Assembly (NCBI GenBank): GCA_001986395.2
Contig: MQVO02000006.1
Coordinates: forward strand, 1,674,001 to 1,738,000
Origin: Irpex lacteus
Taxonomy: Eukaryota; Basidiomycota; Agaricomycetes; Polyporales; Irpicaceae
Reading direction: 5' to 3'
DNA length: 64,000 nt
A program made the translations under genes and the position numbers. Positions within the stretch are counted from its first letter, which is position 1, and every line of letters begins with the position of its first letter. The notes beneath the pieces were generated by a model. The model did not search any database and had not been told where the DNA came from. It was given only the letters and a program-made list of their open reading frames with translations. Below are positions 25,845 to 37,012 of the stretch, in pieces.

Positions 25845-25989
25845 GGTGGTGGCGGCAGAGAGAAATATTGCATTTTCCGAGGAATTATCTCAGATAATTT
25901 GCGCGGCAGACGCCGAACGATCTGCACAAGTTATCTCTTGCGACTTGATCTATCCTGCACACCACCACGACCTCAAAACATCATCGCCA
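25845..25989. promoter_or_regulatory. Compact bidirectional promoter region RSA3/ADE2
   Basis: Only 145 bp separate the two divergent ATGs (25844 on minus, 25990 on plus), so both 5' UTRs and core promoters must fit here. A ribosome-assembly gene and a purine gene could thus share growth-linked control. This is inferred from spacing only. Confidence 0.55.
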
Positions 25990-27963
25990 ATGTCGAACAA
26001 AACAGTGGGGGTGCTAGGTGAGAGTGGGTCCTTTCTACTCAGATGTGCTTGAAAAACGCCCCTCATCGCTATATTCAGGTCTAGAAATGGCAGTACTACT
26101 GCCTCCCTCTGTGCATCTCCGCTAAGCTATTACTTCAGGCGGCGGCCAGCTGGGGCGGATGCTCGCAGTACCCGCGGCACTCATGAACACGGACATCGTC
26201 TTTCTCGACGTCGGCGAATATTCTCCCGCCAAGCAAGTGGTCCTTCCCAAGTCGCCCTCGAAAGCTCATGTCAATGGCGCGTTCACCGATCCCGCGAAAA
26301 TTCGAGAGCTCGCGGAGAAGGTGGACGTTCTGACGGTGGAGATAGAGCACGTCAATGCCGACGTCTTAGAGAAGATACAGCCTTCGCTTGTTCTTGGTGT
26401 GCACCCCGCTCCGTCGACGATCAGGATTATCCAGGACAAGTTCAATCAGAAGCATCACTTCCAATCTCGAGGACTGCCCGTTGCCCCGTTTCTGCAGATC
26501 GAGTCGACAATTGACTCCATCAACCATGCTACGCAAAGGCTCGGTCTTCCGCTCATGATCAAGAGTAGAACGCTTGCTTACGACGGAAGAGGGAATTACG
26601 TTGTGCGAAGCTTAGCTCAGGCTTCCGAGGCATTGGTTGCGCTGAAGAACAAGCCACTCTATTGTGAGAAATGGGTTCCGTTTGTTAAGGAGATCGCTGT
26701 TATGGTCGTCCGATCGACTAATGGAGAAGTGCGCTCCTACCCCGCTGTCGAGACAGTCCATAAGGAGAACATCTGTCACCTTGTCTTCGCACCCCTGCGA
26801 AGTAATGACCCAGCTGTCGCGGAGCGAGCACGAAGAGTAGCGGAAGCGGCTGTTCAGACTTTCGAAGGCGCGGGTATATTTGGGGTTGAGCTATTCCTGC
26901 TTGCAGACGGTGAGCTGCTCACGAGGCTGATCAATTATATTATGGCTTGTATAACCTTCTGCGCTATAGGTAGCATCTATCTCAACGAGATAGCACCGAG
27001 ACCGCATAATTCGGGTCACTACACGATTGAAGCATGTGAGACATCGCAGTTCGAGAACCACCTGCGCGCCATTCTCGGACTGCCGCTGGGGTCCACGGCG
27101 TTGAAGGTACCTTCGGTGGCGATGCTCAATATCCTAGGCTATTCGGACAACATCAGCGATATCAGGGAGTTTTCAGAATTTGCGCTCACTGTTCCTGGCG
27201 CCACGACGCATTTGTACGGCAAAGGCGAATCTCGCAAAGGACGCAAGATGGGCCATGTTACAGTGGTGGCTAACTCTGATGCTGAACTTCGCGAACGACT
27301 GCGTCCACTTCTCGAAAAGCTGCCTGGTTCAAACCCTCACGAAGTTGCCGTGCATGCTCCCCCTTCTCCTGCTCTTGGTCACTCGCACAAGTTCCCGCTC
27401 GTAGGTGTGATCATGGGCTCCGACTCTGATTTGCCCGTGATGCTTCCGGCTGCCCGCATTTTGGACAAGTTCGAGATCCCGTACGAGTTGACAATCGTGT
27501 CAGCACACAGAACGCCGGACAGGCTAGTGGAGTACTCGCGAAGTGCGGCGTCGAGAGGTCTCAGGGTCATTATCGCTGGTGCAGGCGGGGCCGCCCATTT
27601 GCCTGGAATGGTTGCGGCGATGACTGCCCTACCTGTCATTGGTGTCCCCGTCAAGGGAAGCTCTCTCGATGGTGTAGACTCCTTGCACAGTATAGTGCAG
27701 ATGCCGGTGCGTTGTTCTAGCTTCATCAACTGTAGCGATTGACTTCAAACTCACCCTTGACGTAGCGGGGCATACCGGTTGCAACGGTCGCCATCAACAA
27801 CGGCACTAATGCCGGCCTACTGGCAGTGAGGATGCTGGCGGTAGCAATCCCGGAGCTCGTGCACGCCATGGAAGATTACTTGAAGAGCTTGGAGAAAGAA
27901 GTCATGGGTAAGGTAGAAACGTTGGCAGAGGTGGGGTGGGAAGACTATCAAGTAAAAAAGTAG
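25990..27963 (+). CDS. ADE2: Phosphoribosylaminoimidazole carboxylase (bifunctional PurK-PurE, ADE2)
   Basis: Converts aminoimidazole ribonucleotide to its carboxylated form in purine synthesis. Exon 1 (25990-26017) encodes '[10 protein letters not shown]' and joins across an intron to '[15 protein letters not shown]', the PurK nucleotide-binding start. The ATP-grasp domain continues with '[19 protein letters not shown]', '[20 protein letters not shown]' and '[18 protein letters not shown]'. The PurE domain starts near 27400: '[14 protein letters not shown]', '[15 protein letters not shown]', '[13 protein letters not shown]', '[10 protein letters not shown]'. The last exon reads '[20 protein letters not shown]' and stops at TAG 27961-27963. 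Intron 26910-26969 is exactly 60 nt with no in-frame stop, so the frame stays open if it is retained. About 570 residues after splicing. Confidence 0.95.
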
Positions 27964-28339
27964 TGTACTTTACTGGCCATAGATTTCAAAAATAGCTAGT
28001 ATTGCACGGGTGCTGCGGTCTGGTCTTGTTATCTATCTGCGTGCCGGAGTACTAGTGAGAGTTCTGTCGGTCTTGTGGGTTTGGAGTGGGAAGCTTGCCG
28101 AACATCAGCTCAGGCCAGTCCTGATTGGCGGGCGTCTGAAATAACTCAGACGGCCGCTTTCGTCTCGGCCTGAGTTCACCTTCGAACGAAGACTATGATG
28201 TAGGTGTTCGTTCAAATCTTCTTTCTCAGGACCCTGACGCCTCGTATCTACTTAGATTCACCGATGCACTCTCTTCGTGTGCTTTACCCTCCTCCGTGTC
28301 CCCTCACTGGACTGCCGTACAGTGTCCGAGTCGTTGACC
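27964..28339. other. Intergenic region ADE2/GH5
   Basis: 376 bp with no credible coding frame. The ADE2 3' UTR and the GH5 promoter must lie here. An in-frame upstream ATG at 28277 would add 21 residues to the GH5 protein but lacks protein character. Confidence 0.5.
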
Positions 28340-30951
28340 ATGGCGGCCCATATCGACGAGCACGGCTTGCAAACGCCGACTGGTGACGAGCCCCTCATGC
28401 CACCAACCCCCACGCGATTCGATGGTCCGGCACCGTCCTTGACGAACTCCAGCACACATACGTCCTTTGTGGGCAGCCCTATCGCGGAGCAGGGCCAGCC
28501 CATGCTTGTCGCGACCGATGACCCGGTGGACTACAACGAAAAAGCCCCCGTCGCATCTCACCGACGTCGGAAACGCTGGCCGATCTTTGTACTCGTTGGC
28601 GTGGTCGCTGCTATCGTTATAGCGCTTGCTATCGCTCTCCCAGTATCTCTCGTCCATCATGGTAGCCAAGGCAGTCGTGCCAGTGGCTCCGAGACTGGTC
28701 CATCCGGTCCTGCTTCCAATCCTCATTCACCCACTGGCGCTATCTCTGGTGGGAATGGGTCGCAGGTCACTACGGAGGACGGTACCACTTTCACCTATGT
28801 CAATAGCTTCGGGGGTTTCTGTACGTTCTCAAACTCTTCTCCCGAATATGATCGCTCATCACACATCAAGGGGTCGACGATCCCCGGGATCCTTTCAACA
28901 ATAGCGCGCGTGCGCAATCGTACACGCCGTCGTTGGACGAACCTTGGGTGTGGGGTCAGGATCTTATTCGCGGTGCGTTGATGAGAATGTCTTGTTGCGT
29001 TTCGTTCTCTGACGGTTTCATTAAATGCAGGGGTAAATCTTGGAGGGTGGTTGATCACCGAGCCTTTCATAGTTCCCGCTCTATATGAAAAGTATCAGAA
29101 TACCACGCCTCAAGCGGTCGATGAATGGACGCTCAGTATTGCGATGCGGAACGACACGAGTGAGGGGGGTGGAATCGGCCAGCTGGAGGATCACTACAAA
29201 ACGTTCATCGTGAGTTGTAGTCTCTCGGCTCGGAGTGCATATCAACTAAGTGCTGCTTAGACGGAACAGGATTTCGCTGAGATAGCGGGAGCCGGCCTTA
29301 ACTGGGTGCGACTGCCTGTTCCGTATTGGGTCATCGACGTGTGGCCAGGTGAACCATTTCTTGCCAACACTGCGTGGACGTATGCCCTCAAAGCGTTCAA
29401 GTGGGCTCGCAAGTATGGTTTACGCATGTACCTCGAATTGCATACTGTACCCGGCTCTCAGAACGGCTTGAACCACTCGGGTCGGCTTGGGCCCATCAAC
29501 TTCCTGAACGGTCCCATGGGTGTTGCCAATGCTCAGCGGGCCATGGAGTACATCCGAGTTCTCACCGAGTTCATCAGCCAGCCTGAGTACGAGCCAGTTG
29601 TGGCGGCATTTGGGATGATCAATGAGCCTCTGTTGGGTATCATTGGCCGAGATCCTCTGAATAGTTTGTGAGTACTTGTGCTTCGTAGCTTCGTGAAGTG
29701 ACTTATGCTCATTTGTGACGTATTGTGTGCAGCTATCTCGAAGCATATAACATGATCCGCAACATAGTCAGTAAATGATTCGTGAATCTTATAGTAAGTG
29801 TTCACGCGACTGACACTCTGCTAGACGGGCATCGGTAAAGGGGCGTCCCTTGTTATTCATGACGGATTCCAAGGTCTGGGAACTTGGAAAGGTTTCATGA
29901 CGGGGGCTGATGTACGTCACACAACACTCTGACCTTTGTCCTATTCTCACAGTAGTTATTAGCGCCTTGTTCTCGACACCCATCCATACATCGTGAGATC
30001 ATAATCATGTAAGACGTTGCAAATAACTGACTTATTCAAATGTACAGGCTTTCGGTGGGGGTCTTGACCAGCCACTTGACCACTGGCCGCCGGCTGCATG
30101 CCAGGCATTCCAGACGAACCAGTCAAACATCGACTTCGGCCCGACTATCACAGGCGAGTTCAGTGCGGCGGTGAATGACGTACGTTATCATATATATCTA
30201 CCATATAACCTCGGTTTGCTGACTTCAATAGTGCGGTAAATGGCTGAAAAATGTCGGTGCTGTGGCAAGCTATCCAGACTGCACCGTTTGGGATGACTAT
30301 CGTCAGTGGACCCAGGATATGAAAGATGGCATCAAGCAGTTTGTCATGGCTAGTATGGATGCTATGCATATGCCAGGATATATGTTCTGGACATGGAAGG
30401 TGTGTGCTTGTGTGCGCATCTCTGCCATATGACATTTCATTAATTTCCGCTCTCTGAAGATCGGGACGTCATCTGTAACGGGTATCCCCTCAGCCCCAAT
30501 GTGGTCCTATCAGCTTGGTCTGCAGAATGGCTGGATGCCCACCGACCCTCGGGATGCCGAAGGTACTTGCGGCAGCTTGAATGTCGCTTTCGGTGTCAAC
30601 TTTACTGGACAGTTCCCGGCATGGCAAACGGGTGGCGCTGATGCCGGTGTGTTCCAGCCTACGGCAACAAATACCATTGAAGCTTATCCACCCACATTAT
30701 CGAATGCGATGAACGCTAACCCAACACTACTCCCATTCTATACTGATGTTAGTGCCAATCCAACACTCCCTCCCGCTACTGTTACGGGTGCGACTATCTC
30801 TGTGGGTGATGGCTGGGCAGATCCCCAAGATACGGCTCTTGCCCCCGCTCCTGTTCCTGGCTGCATCTATCCTGATGCATGGAATGCACCTCAGGAGTCC
30901 ACCGCATTTGTTTGTGGTACTGCAGCAATCACTGCCACCACCTCTGCATAA
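28340..30951 (+). CDS. GH5 (subfamily 9-like) membrane-anchored exo-1,3-beta-glucanase
   Basis: Cell-wall glucan hydrolase or remodelling enzyme. The chosen start at 28340 (MAAHIDEHGLQTP) gives a cytosolic tail of about 75 residues, basic 'HRRRKRWP', then a single hydrophobic helix (IFVLVGVVAAIVIALAIALP): a type II membrane protein like fungal ExgD. Catalytic exons follow: 'GVNLGGWLITEPFIVPALYE', 'GLNWVRLPVPYWVID', 'RKYGLRMYLELHTVPGSQNG', 'VVAAFGMINEPL' (acid/base Glu in NEP), 'LDTHPYIAF', 'FGPTITGEFSAA' (nucleophile Glu in GEF) and 'MPGYMFWTWKIG'. Both catalytic glutamates are present. The C-terminus is a Thr/Ala-rich extension with several cysteines. At least eight introns; about 700 residues. 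Confidence 0.9.
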
Positions 30952-31819
30952 CTTCTGTAGTATTTGTATGTTACAGATAACTTGGACATTCCTTGTATTC
31001 AAACTAGCCTCACGTGTGGTTAGATCTGCAAATAGTTGAACGGACATTTGGATTCTTCTTGAATTTGTTCTATTCTCTGATGGATGTCTCCTCACATCTT
31101 GATTAGAGGCCTTCATCCTTATATTCATTTTGATATTGCATTCACCAATGACCGGTGACCATTGTGCCATACCTGTGTTCTTTACTCTTTTTTCTATCCC
31201 ATTTGAGCTTCACTGCAGCTGATTGTCCACTCTCCTTTTGCCTCAAGCCTTCTTTCTCTAGCCTCCTTGCTGTGCTTTATCTGGTGTTTATACTATAGCT
31301 GCTTATGTAATCCTAGAAAGTTTGATGGCTTTTTCACACTACCGGCATTTATTTGTCCATCAATCAGTATGTACTGGATGCCTACCTATAAGTGTTTTAG
31401 GTGTTTGCTGGAGCTTTGAGTGTCCACAACATCAACACACTCAGCAACTCGGGATTCCACAATCACCTTTGAACTTGGTTGCTATGCTAATTTATATCTA
31501 GAATTTGTTATGTGCAATGCAAACAATAATATAGAACAGTGTGTATTACAATTCTTGAGTGAAACAAAAGAGAAACATCTCAGTCTGAGTTGCTGCATTT
31601 ACGATGTTTGCCCATGACTCATTTCGTTGGCAAACGATGAGAATGCTACTTGTTACCTTGCTTACTATAGTATAAGAAAGATTTGTGTGTGGGCACTTTG
31701 TAGGTGAGGTATATGTTTGCACTTTCATATATAATCACTTGAGATAAAGGTATATAATGTAAGGCAGTGGATATCAGAAACCGGCACCTCTTATGTAAGC
31801 AGCAAAATATGAGTCCGAG
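30952..31819. other. 3' flank, transition to AT-rich DNA, no gene seen
   Basis: Base composition becomes AT-rich from about 31.3 kb. No credible coding frames or RNA genes were seen up to the repeat element. Confidence 0.5.
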
Positions 31820-32408
31820 GTTTGCGTTTATGGGCGCTTATTCTTGACAATTGACTCAGTTTTGATGCAGATCACATGACATCAATATATTTTGATGTAA
31901 AATGGATGTATATGTCATCTGGACCGGAATTTCCCCAGGATTCTGAATTTGAGCTCAGAATTTTGATAGGAGGAGTATTTCAAAAGATATGAAGAAAATC
32001 ATCACAAAAGTTGGAAGTTTGAACACTCGTAGTAATATCTGAAGTGTTTTGAAAGCCGTTACAGTGGTAACAAATGTTACTTACTGCAATAGCAAAAGTA
32101 AGACAAGTTTGCTTGCTCAAATTTCAAAGTTCAAAACCTTTGATGAATAAAACACTATAATAATTGTGTCAATGTGTCAATTAAAGTTCTTTAATTGTAC
32201 AACTAGAGTAACAAACTTGACTTCCTGCAAAAAATAAAAAAACACTTTCATTTTTATAGTTTTCTATTGCTTCAATGATTGTTATGGCTGATAGACATTA
32301 TTAAATTGCTTGAAAAGGCAATTCTCTCATGTATTATTCTTTTTGAGCACTGATTTTGATATTTTGCTTTCTTTGAATAACATAATATGACATCAATGTA
32401 TTTTGATG
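31820..32408 (-). repeat. Left arm of long inverted repeat (fold-back element)
   Basis: Starting with GTTTGCGTTTATGGGCGCTT, this stretch is an inverted, diverged copy of 33483-34017. Matching landmarks in order include the palindrome CATCAA-N6-TTGATG, 'CCCCAGGATTCTGAATTTGA', 'TTTCAAAAGATATGAAGAAA', 'GTTACTTACTGCAATAGCAA' and a second, outer palindrome copy near 32391. It is AT-rich and non-coding. Confidence 0.75.
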
Positions 32409-32639
32409 TAAAAATTAATACATACCTTGCTGGGATTGAATTTTAACCACAGTTCTGAATATGATCTCAGAAGTTCAATATCTTCTGTGGCTCAAAAGAT
32501 ATAGAGAAAATATTAGTGCTGTTGTACAGGTTGAATCATCTTTGAAGCTTGCTTTGTAGAATAAAATATCTTCTACAGCAACAAGTTTGCTTATCCTATT
32601 GCAATATCACTGGTTTTCCTCTAGACCTAAACATTCCCT

Positions 32640-33180
32640 TGGCAGGAGTTTAGCCATGTCTGCAGCTTGCGTGACGTGAGCCCACCGGTGGACGAGATTG
32701 CACTTGTCGCTGTTCTTTACGGTCGTTGCATCTTGAACCCTTCATCCCTCATCCCCCGCTTTCAGTACGAGCTTACTGTCCACTCCGCTTCTCTCCTGCT
32801 CGACACTGTTGAAGCCTCTGTTGCCATGTTCTACAACTCTCTCAAACTCAGCCTAACTCGCCATCTCCAAGGGTGTGGCCATCTTGACCTCAATGCTGTT
32901 CATGCCATCGTTCGTCCCACAGACTTTCAAGTCACCGTGAAAGCCTTTGCCTCCAGTCTATTCTGCTTATGTTATCCATACATGGCTATGAAACATGTCC
33001 TGTCATACCTGCTAGCTGGCAGCTCAAGATGCATATTTTTTCATTACCGCTTTGCATTATGGCTTATTTGCTATCTGAAGTTTGATATTGAAGTTCAGAA
33101 ATCTCTTGCGCAGCTGGTGCTTATTCTTCTCCTGCCCAGCTCATAGATCTTTGCAACACTAACTACATTTGATACACAGC
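32640..33180 (+). other. GC-richer insert with a 159-codon open frame inside the inverted-repeat element
   Basis: Between the inverted arms the composition switches to host-like, and a frame at 32667-33146 reads 'PPVDEIALVAVLYGRC' and 'LLLDTVEASVAMFYNSLKLS'. Up to about 32960 the codon use looks coding; after that it turns AT-rich. I recognise no family. It could be a captured gene fragment carried between the repeat arms, and is probably not a functional gene. Confidence 0.35.
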
Positions 33181-33482
33181 TTGGCAAAGGTAAAAGTAAA
33201 GCAGCTGATAGTGCTCTGAGTCTGGCATCATCCCATAGCACAGAGCCGTTGTCGATGAAATTCCAGACATGCTTTACTTGTGGTTAGCAAGGCCGGCAAG
33301 CGGCAGATCACGATTCCTGAGGCTACTGAGATGCGCCAATATATATAATAAGTTACAGTGATCATATGTGTTGTTATCTATCAGATAGACATTTAAAAAC
33401 ACTATTTTGAAACAAGACACACTTGATCTAAATACAATAGTATACATTAACATTTTATTCAGAAGGTACGTATTGATTTTGA

Positions 33483-34017
33483 CATCAAAATACATTGATG
33501 TCATGTTATGCTATTCGAAAGAAGTAAAATATTTAAATAAGCACACAAGAAGAATAGGAAATGAGTGAATTGCCTTTTTAGGCAATATAATAATGTATAT
33601 TAGCTATAACAATCATTCAAGCAATAGAAAACTATCAATATGAAAGTGTTTCTTATTTGCAGCAAGTCAAAGTTTGTTACTCTAGTTACACAGTTATTTT
33701 AGTGTTTTATTTGAAATTTGAGTAAGCAAAGTTTTCTTACTTTTGTTATTGCAGTAAGTAAACTCTGTTACCACTGTAATGTCTTTCAAAACACTCCAGA
33801 TATTACTGAAAATATTTAAACTCCCAACTTTTACGCACACTTTCTTCATATCTTTTGAAATACTCTGCCTATGAAAATTCTGAGGTCAAATTCAGAATCC
33901 TGGGGAAAATCCAGTCCAGATGACATATATATCCATTTTACATCAAAATATATTGATGTCATGTGATCTGCATCAAAAACGGGCCAATTGTCAAAATAAG
34001 CGTCCATAAACGCAAAC
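33483..34017 (+). repeat. Right arm of long inverted repeat; also part of tandem unit 1
   Basis: Reverse complement of 31820-32408 with small indels, ending in CATAAACGCAAAC. The spacer between the arms is about 1.07 kb. No clear target-site duplication is visible next to either outer end. Confidence 0.75.
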
Positions 34018-35770
34018 AACACATTGTGTTACCCCTTTAGGCCATTTAGTAATCCAATCTACTCTTGATATTCTATGAACTGATGCAATTTTTCAATTTT
34101 TCATTGTTACTGTTGTTACTGAAGTAAGTAAACTTAATAACCTCTCGGTTACTCCTATTCATCTCATATACACTCATATTTGCACAGTAAACACGTTCAC
34201 TCACTTATCAAGCACCTACCAGTTACGTCATCAAGTTTCTTTACTTACTAGCATAGAGCCTATACAATGTATAGTAAGAACCACATGTTACATGTCGCAG
34301 TTGTCCAAAGCACTATCACGCACTGAAACAATTTTTCTCCGTACCTCAGGGATTGTGAACAATCAAGTAATTCTAATCAACACATTGACACAATTATTAT
34401 GATGCTTTATTCATCAAAGTTTTTGAATTTTGAAATATGAGTAAGCAAAGTTTTCTTACTTTTGTTATTGCAGTAAGTAACCTCTATTACCACTGTAATG
34501 TCTCTCAAAACACTCCAGATATTAATGAAAGTGTTCAAACTTCTCACTTTTTGTGAAGATTTTCTTCATATCTTTTAAAATACTCAGCCTATCAAAATTC
34601 TGAGCTCAAATTCGGAATCCTGGGGAAAATTCGATCCAGATGACATATATATCCATTTTACATCAAAATATATTGATGTCATGTGATCTGCATCAAAAAT
34701 AGGCCAATCGTCAAAATAAGCGCCCATAAACGCAAACGTCACACTGTGTTACTTCTTTAGGCCATTTAGTAATAACTATCCAATCTACTCTTGATGTGCT
34801 ATGAACTGATGCAATTTTTTTTTCATTTTTCAACTATCAGTAAGTATCAGGTTTGTTACTTGTGTTACTGACATAAGTAAACTTACTTACCTCTTGCCTA
34901 TTTCTATTCATCTCATATATACTCATATGTACACAGTAAACACATTAACTCACTTATCAAGCACCTACCAGTTACGTCATCAAGTTTCTTTACTTATTGG
35001 CATAGAGCCTATACAATGTATAGTAAGAACCACTCACGTTACATGTCGCAGTTGTTCAAAGCACTATCACGCACTGGAACAATTCTTCTTTGTACCTCAG
35101 GAATCGTAAACAATCAAGTAATTCTAATCAACACATTGACACAATTATTAGTGTTTTAGTCATCAAAGTTTTCTTACTACTGTTATTACAGTAAGTAACT
35201 TTTGTTACTACTGTAATGTCTTTCAATACAATCTAGATATTAATGAAAGTGTTCAAACTTCTCAGTTTTTGTGATGATTTTCTTCATATTGTTTGAAATA
35301 TTTGTCCGATCAAAATTCTGAGCTCGAATTCAGAATCCTGGAGAAAATCCGGTCCAGATGACATATATATCCATTTTACATCAAAATATATTGATGTCAT
35401 GTGATCTGCATCAAAAACAGGCCAATTGTCAAAATAAGCGCCCATAAACGCAAACAACATGTTGTGTTACTCCTTTAGGCAATTTAGTAACACCTATCAA
35501 ACCTACTCCTAATGTTCTATGAACCGATGCAATTTTTCAAGTATCAAACTATCAGTAAGTATAAAGTTTGTTACTGTTGTTCCTGAAGTAAGTAAACCTA
35601 CTTACCACCTTGTTATCCCTATTCATCTCATATATACCCATATTTACACAGTAAACACATCTACTTACTCATCAAGCACCTACCAGTTACGTCATCAAGT
35701 TTCTTTACTTACTGGCCCAGAGCCTATACAAAGTATAGTAAGTAAGTCTTACCCATCCCTTACATACTCT
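33722..35770 (+). repeat. Three tandem copies of a roughly 718-bp AT-rich unit
   Basis: Copies start near 33722, 34441 and 35160. Landmarks recur with 717-720 bp spacing: the palindrome at 33941, 34661 and 35379; 'AGTTACGTCATCAAGTTTC' once per unit; 'GAGCCTATACAA.GTATAGTA' once per unit. The third copy diverges and stops near 35740-35770. The unit is non-coding; open frames inside it are short and stop-rich. Confidence 0.85.
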
Positions 35771-35899
35771 AATGAGTCTCCCGGCACTCATTCTTACACT
35801 AGAAAGCCCCCCAACACCCATTTTCAAATATATTTTCATGATTTAAATATTTTTATATCATAGGTTATGAATGTGCTGACACACTGCTAATGATGCCAT

Positions 35900-35939
35900 T
35901 TTGGAAACTGGCGCTGACCGGTCAGCGCCAGTTTCCAAA
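35900..35939. repeat. Perfect 40-bp palindrome
   Basis: Two 20-nt arms with no spacer, centred on CTGACC/GGTCAG; the left arm is TTTGGAAACTGGCGCTGACC. It is GC-rich in the middle of AT-rich DNA. It could form a cruciform, or be the fusion point of two inverted element ends. Confidence 0.95.
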
Positions 35940-36522
35940 TTCTCGTGATATCCTCTTACTAGGTGGACCGGGCTCTATTTGTGCATGTTTACTATGTTTC
36001 AAATATGGAAATCCAAAGGTCACCAGTTCCAATCCTGTAGGTGCCACTTTTGCATCCTTCTTTCAAGGCTGAAAGTGCATCAATAAAATTCGGAAAAATC
36101 AGAATATATTACGTCATACCCTCTGATATATCATGATTCTTGTGCATTACATTTATAAACACATAAATAGGTAAAAACTTTGAATCATGCACACATTTGG
36201 TTAGGAGGAAAAGAGCAAAAAGTCATATCTTGTTTTCTACCAAACATATCATCACAATTTCTCTCCCAGCTCGTCAATATACTCTATAGGGCCAGGATGC
36301 ATGGCCCTGATCATTGTAATCAAAGTCTATTACTTGTTCTAGACTGGTTTGGTCGTATTTTTAGTTTCTCTCTGTGTACTTGTATCAAACTGTAGTCTAA
36401 CCAGGACTGTTCTATTGACCTCATCAATTTCTGGCCACCTACATACCTGCTGACATGTTGATAGCATTAAGTATATAGCCAGTGGGCTAATTTTGAATTT
36501 ATATGTCATTCTCATCTTTTAA

Positions 36523-36570
36523 GGAATCATGTCGGGAATCATGCCAGGAATCATGCCAGGAATCATGCCA
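36523..36570 (+). repeat. Four tandem copies of the 12-mer GGAATCATGCCA
   Basis: The first copy differs in its last three bases (GTCG in place of GCCA); the other three are identical. A related inverted-looking stretch (CGCATGACACCATGTCAT) follows directly. Confidence 0.9.
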
Positions 36571-36928
36571 CGCATGACACCATGTCATATAGTATGGGCT
36601 TACTTCAAACAGATGTACCGAGTGTAATACTACGTGCTTGAGATATTTACAAGGTGGCTATAAAATTTTGAAGCGGAGTTTGAAATCTCAGGTCATCATC
36701 CAAAGCCATCCAGCTCATAACTCTGTCAAATCTTCACCTTTTGGGATGAGAGTTGGACAGTTGGATAGGTCTTCTCAAGGGCTATAATCTGATGTAGTTT
36801 TTGTGTAGATTGAATGTGTGATGACTCCTACAAAAATCGAAATCTGTTTGACATCAAAAAAGCGCCCAACTACAAGCAAATCCTAATGAATTTGTGACCC
36901 ACTGTATTGGTACAATTAGACGCTGACG

Positions 36929-37012
36929 GACCACTCGCGTTACATCTCGCAGTTGTCCAAAGTGCTAGGTCGCACTGGAACGATTCTTCTTCGTACCTCA
37001 GGAATCGTGAAC
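36929..37012 (+). repeat. Copy of a dispersed motif of about 80 bp
   Basis: Runs from CCACTCGCGTTACAT to CAGGAATCGTGAAC. It is similar to 34281-34360 and 35029-35111 inside the tandem units, and to the reverse complement of 41008-41089. Confidence 0.7.

Noticed and set aside
35900..35962. Helitron 3' terminus (hairpin followed by CTAG)
   Set aside because: The stem is far longer than usual, CTAG is 20 nt away rather than about 10, and the next base is G rather than T. Kept only as a speculative reading of the palindrome.
35980..36050. tRNA-like B-box (AGTTCCAATCC followed by GGTGCCA)
   Set aside because: No complementary 5' acceptor strand, no D-arm and only a 3-bp T-stem, so neither a tRNA nor a convincing tRNA-derived SINE.
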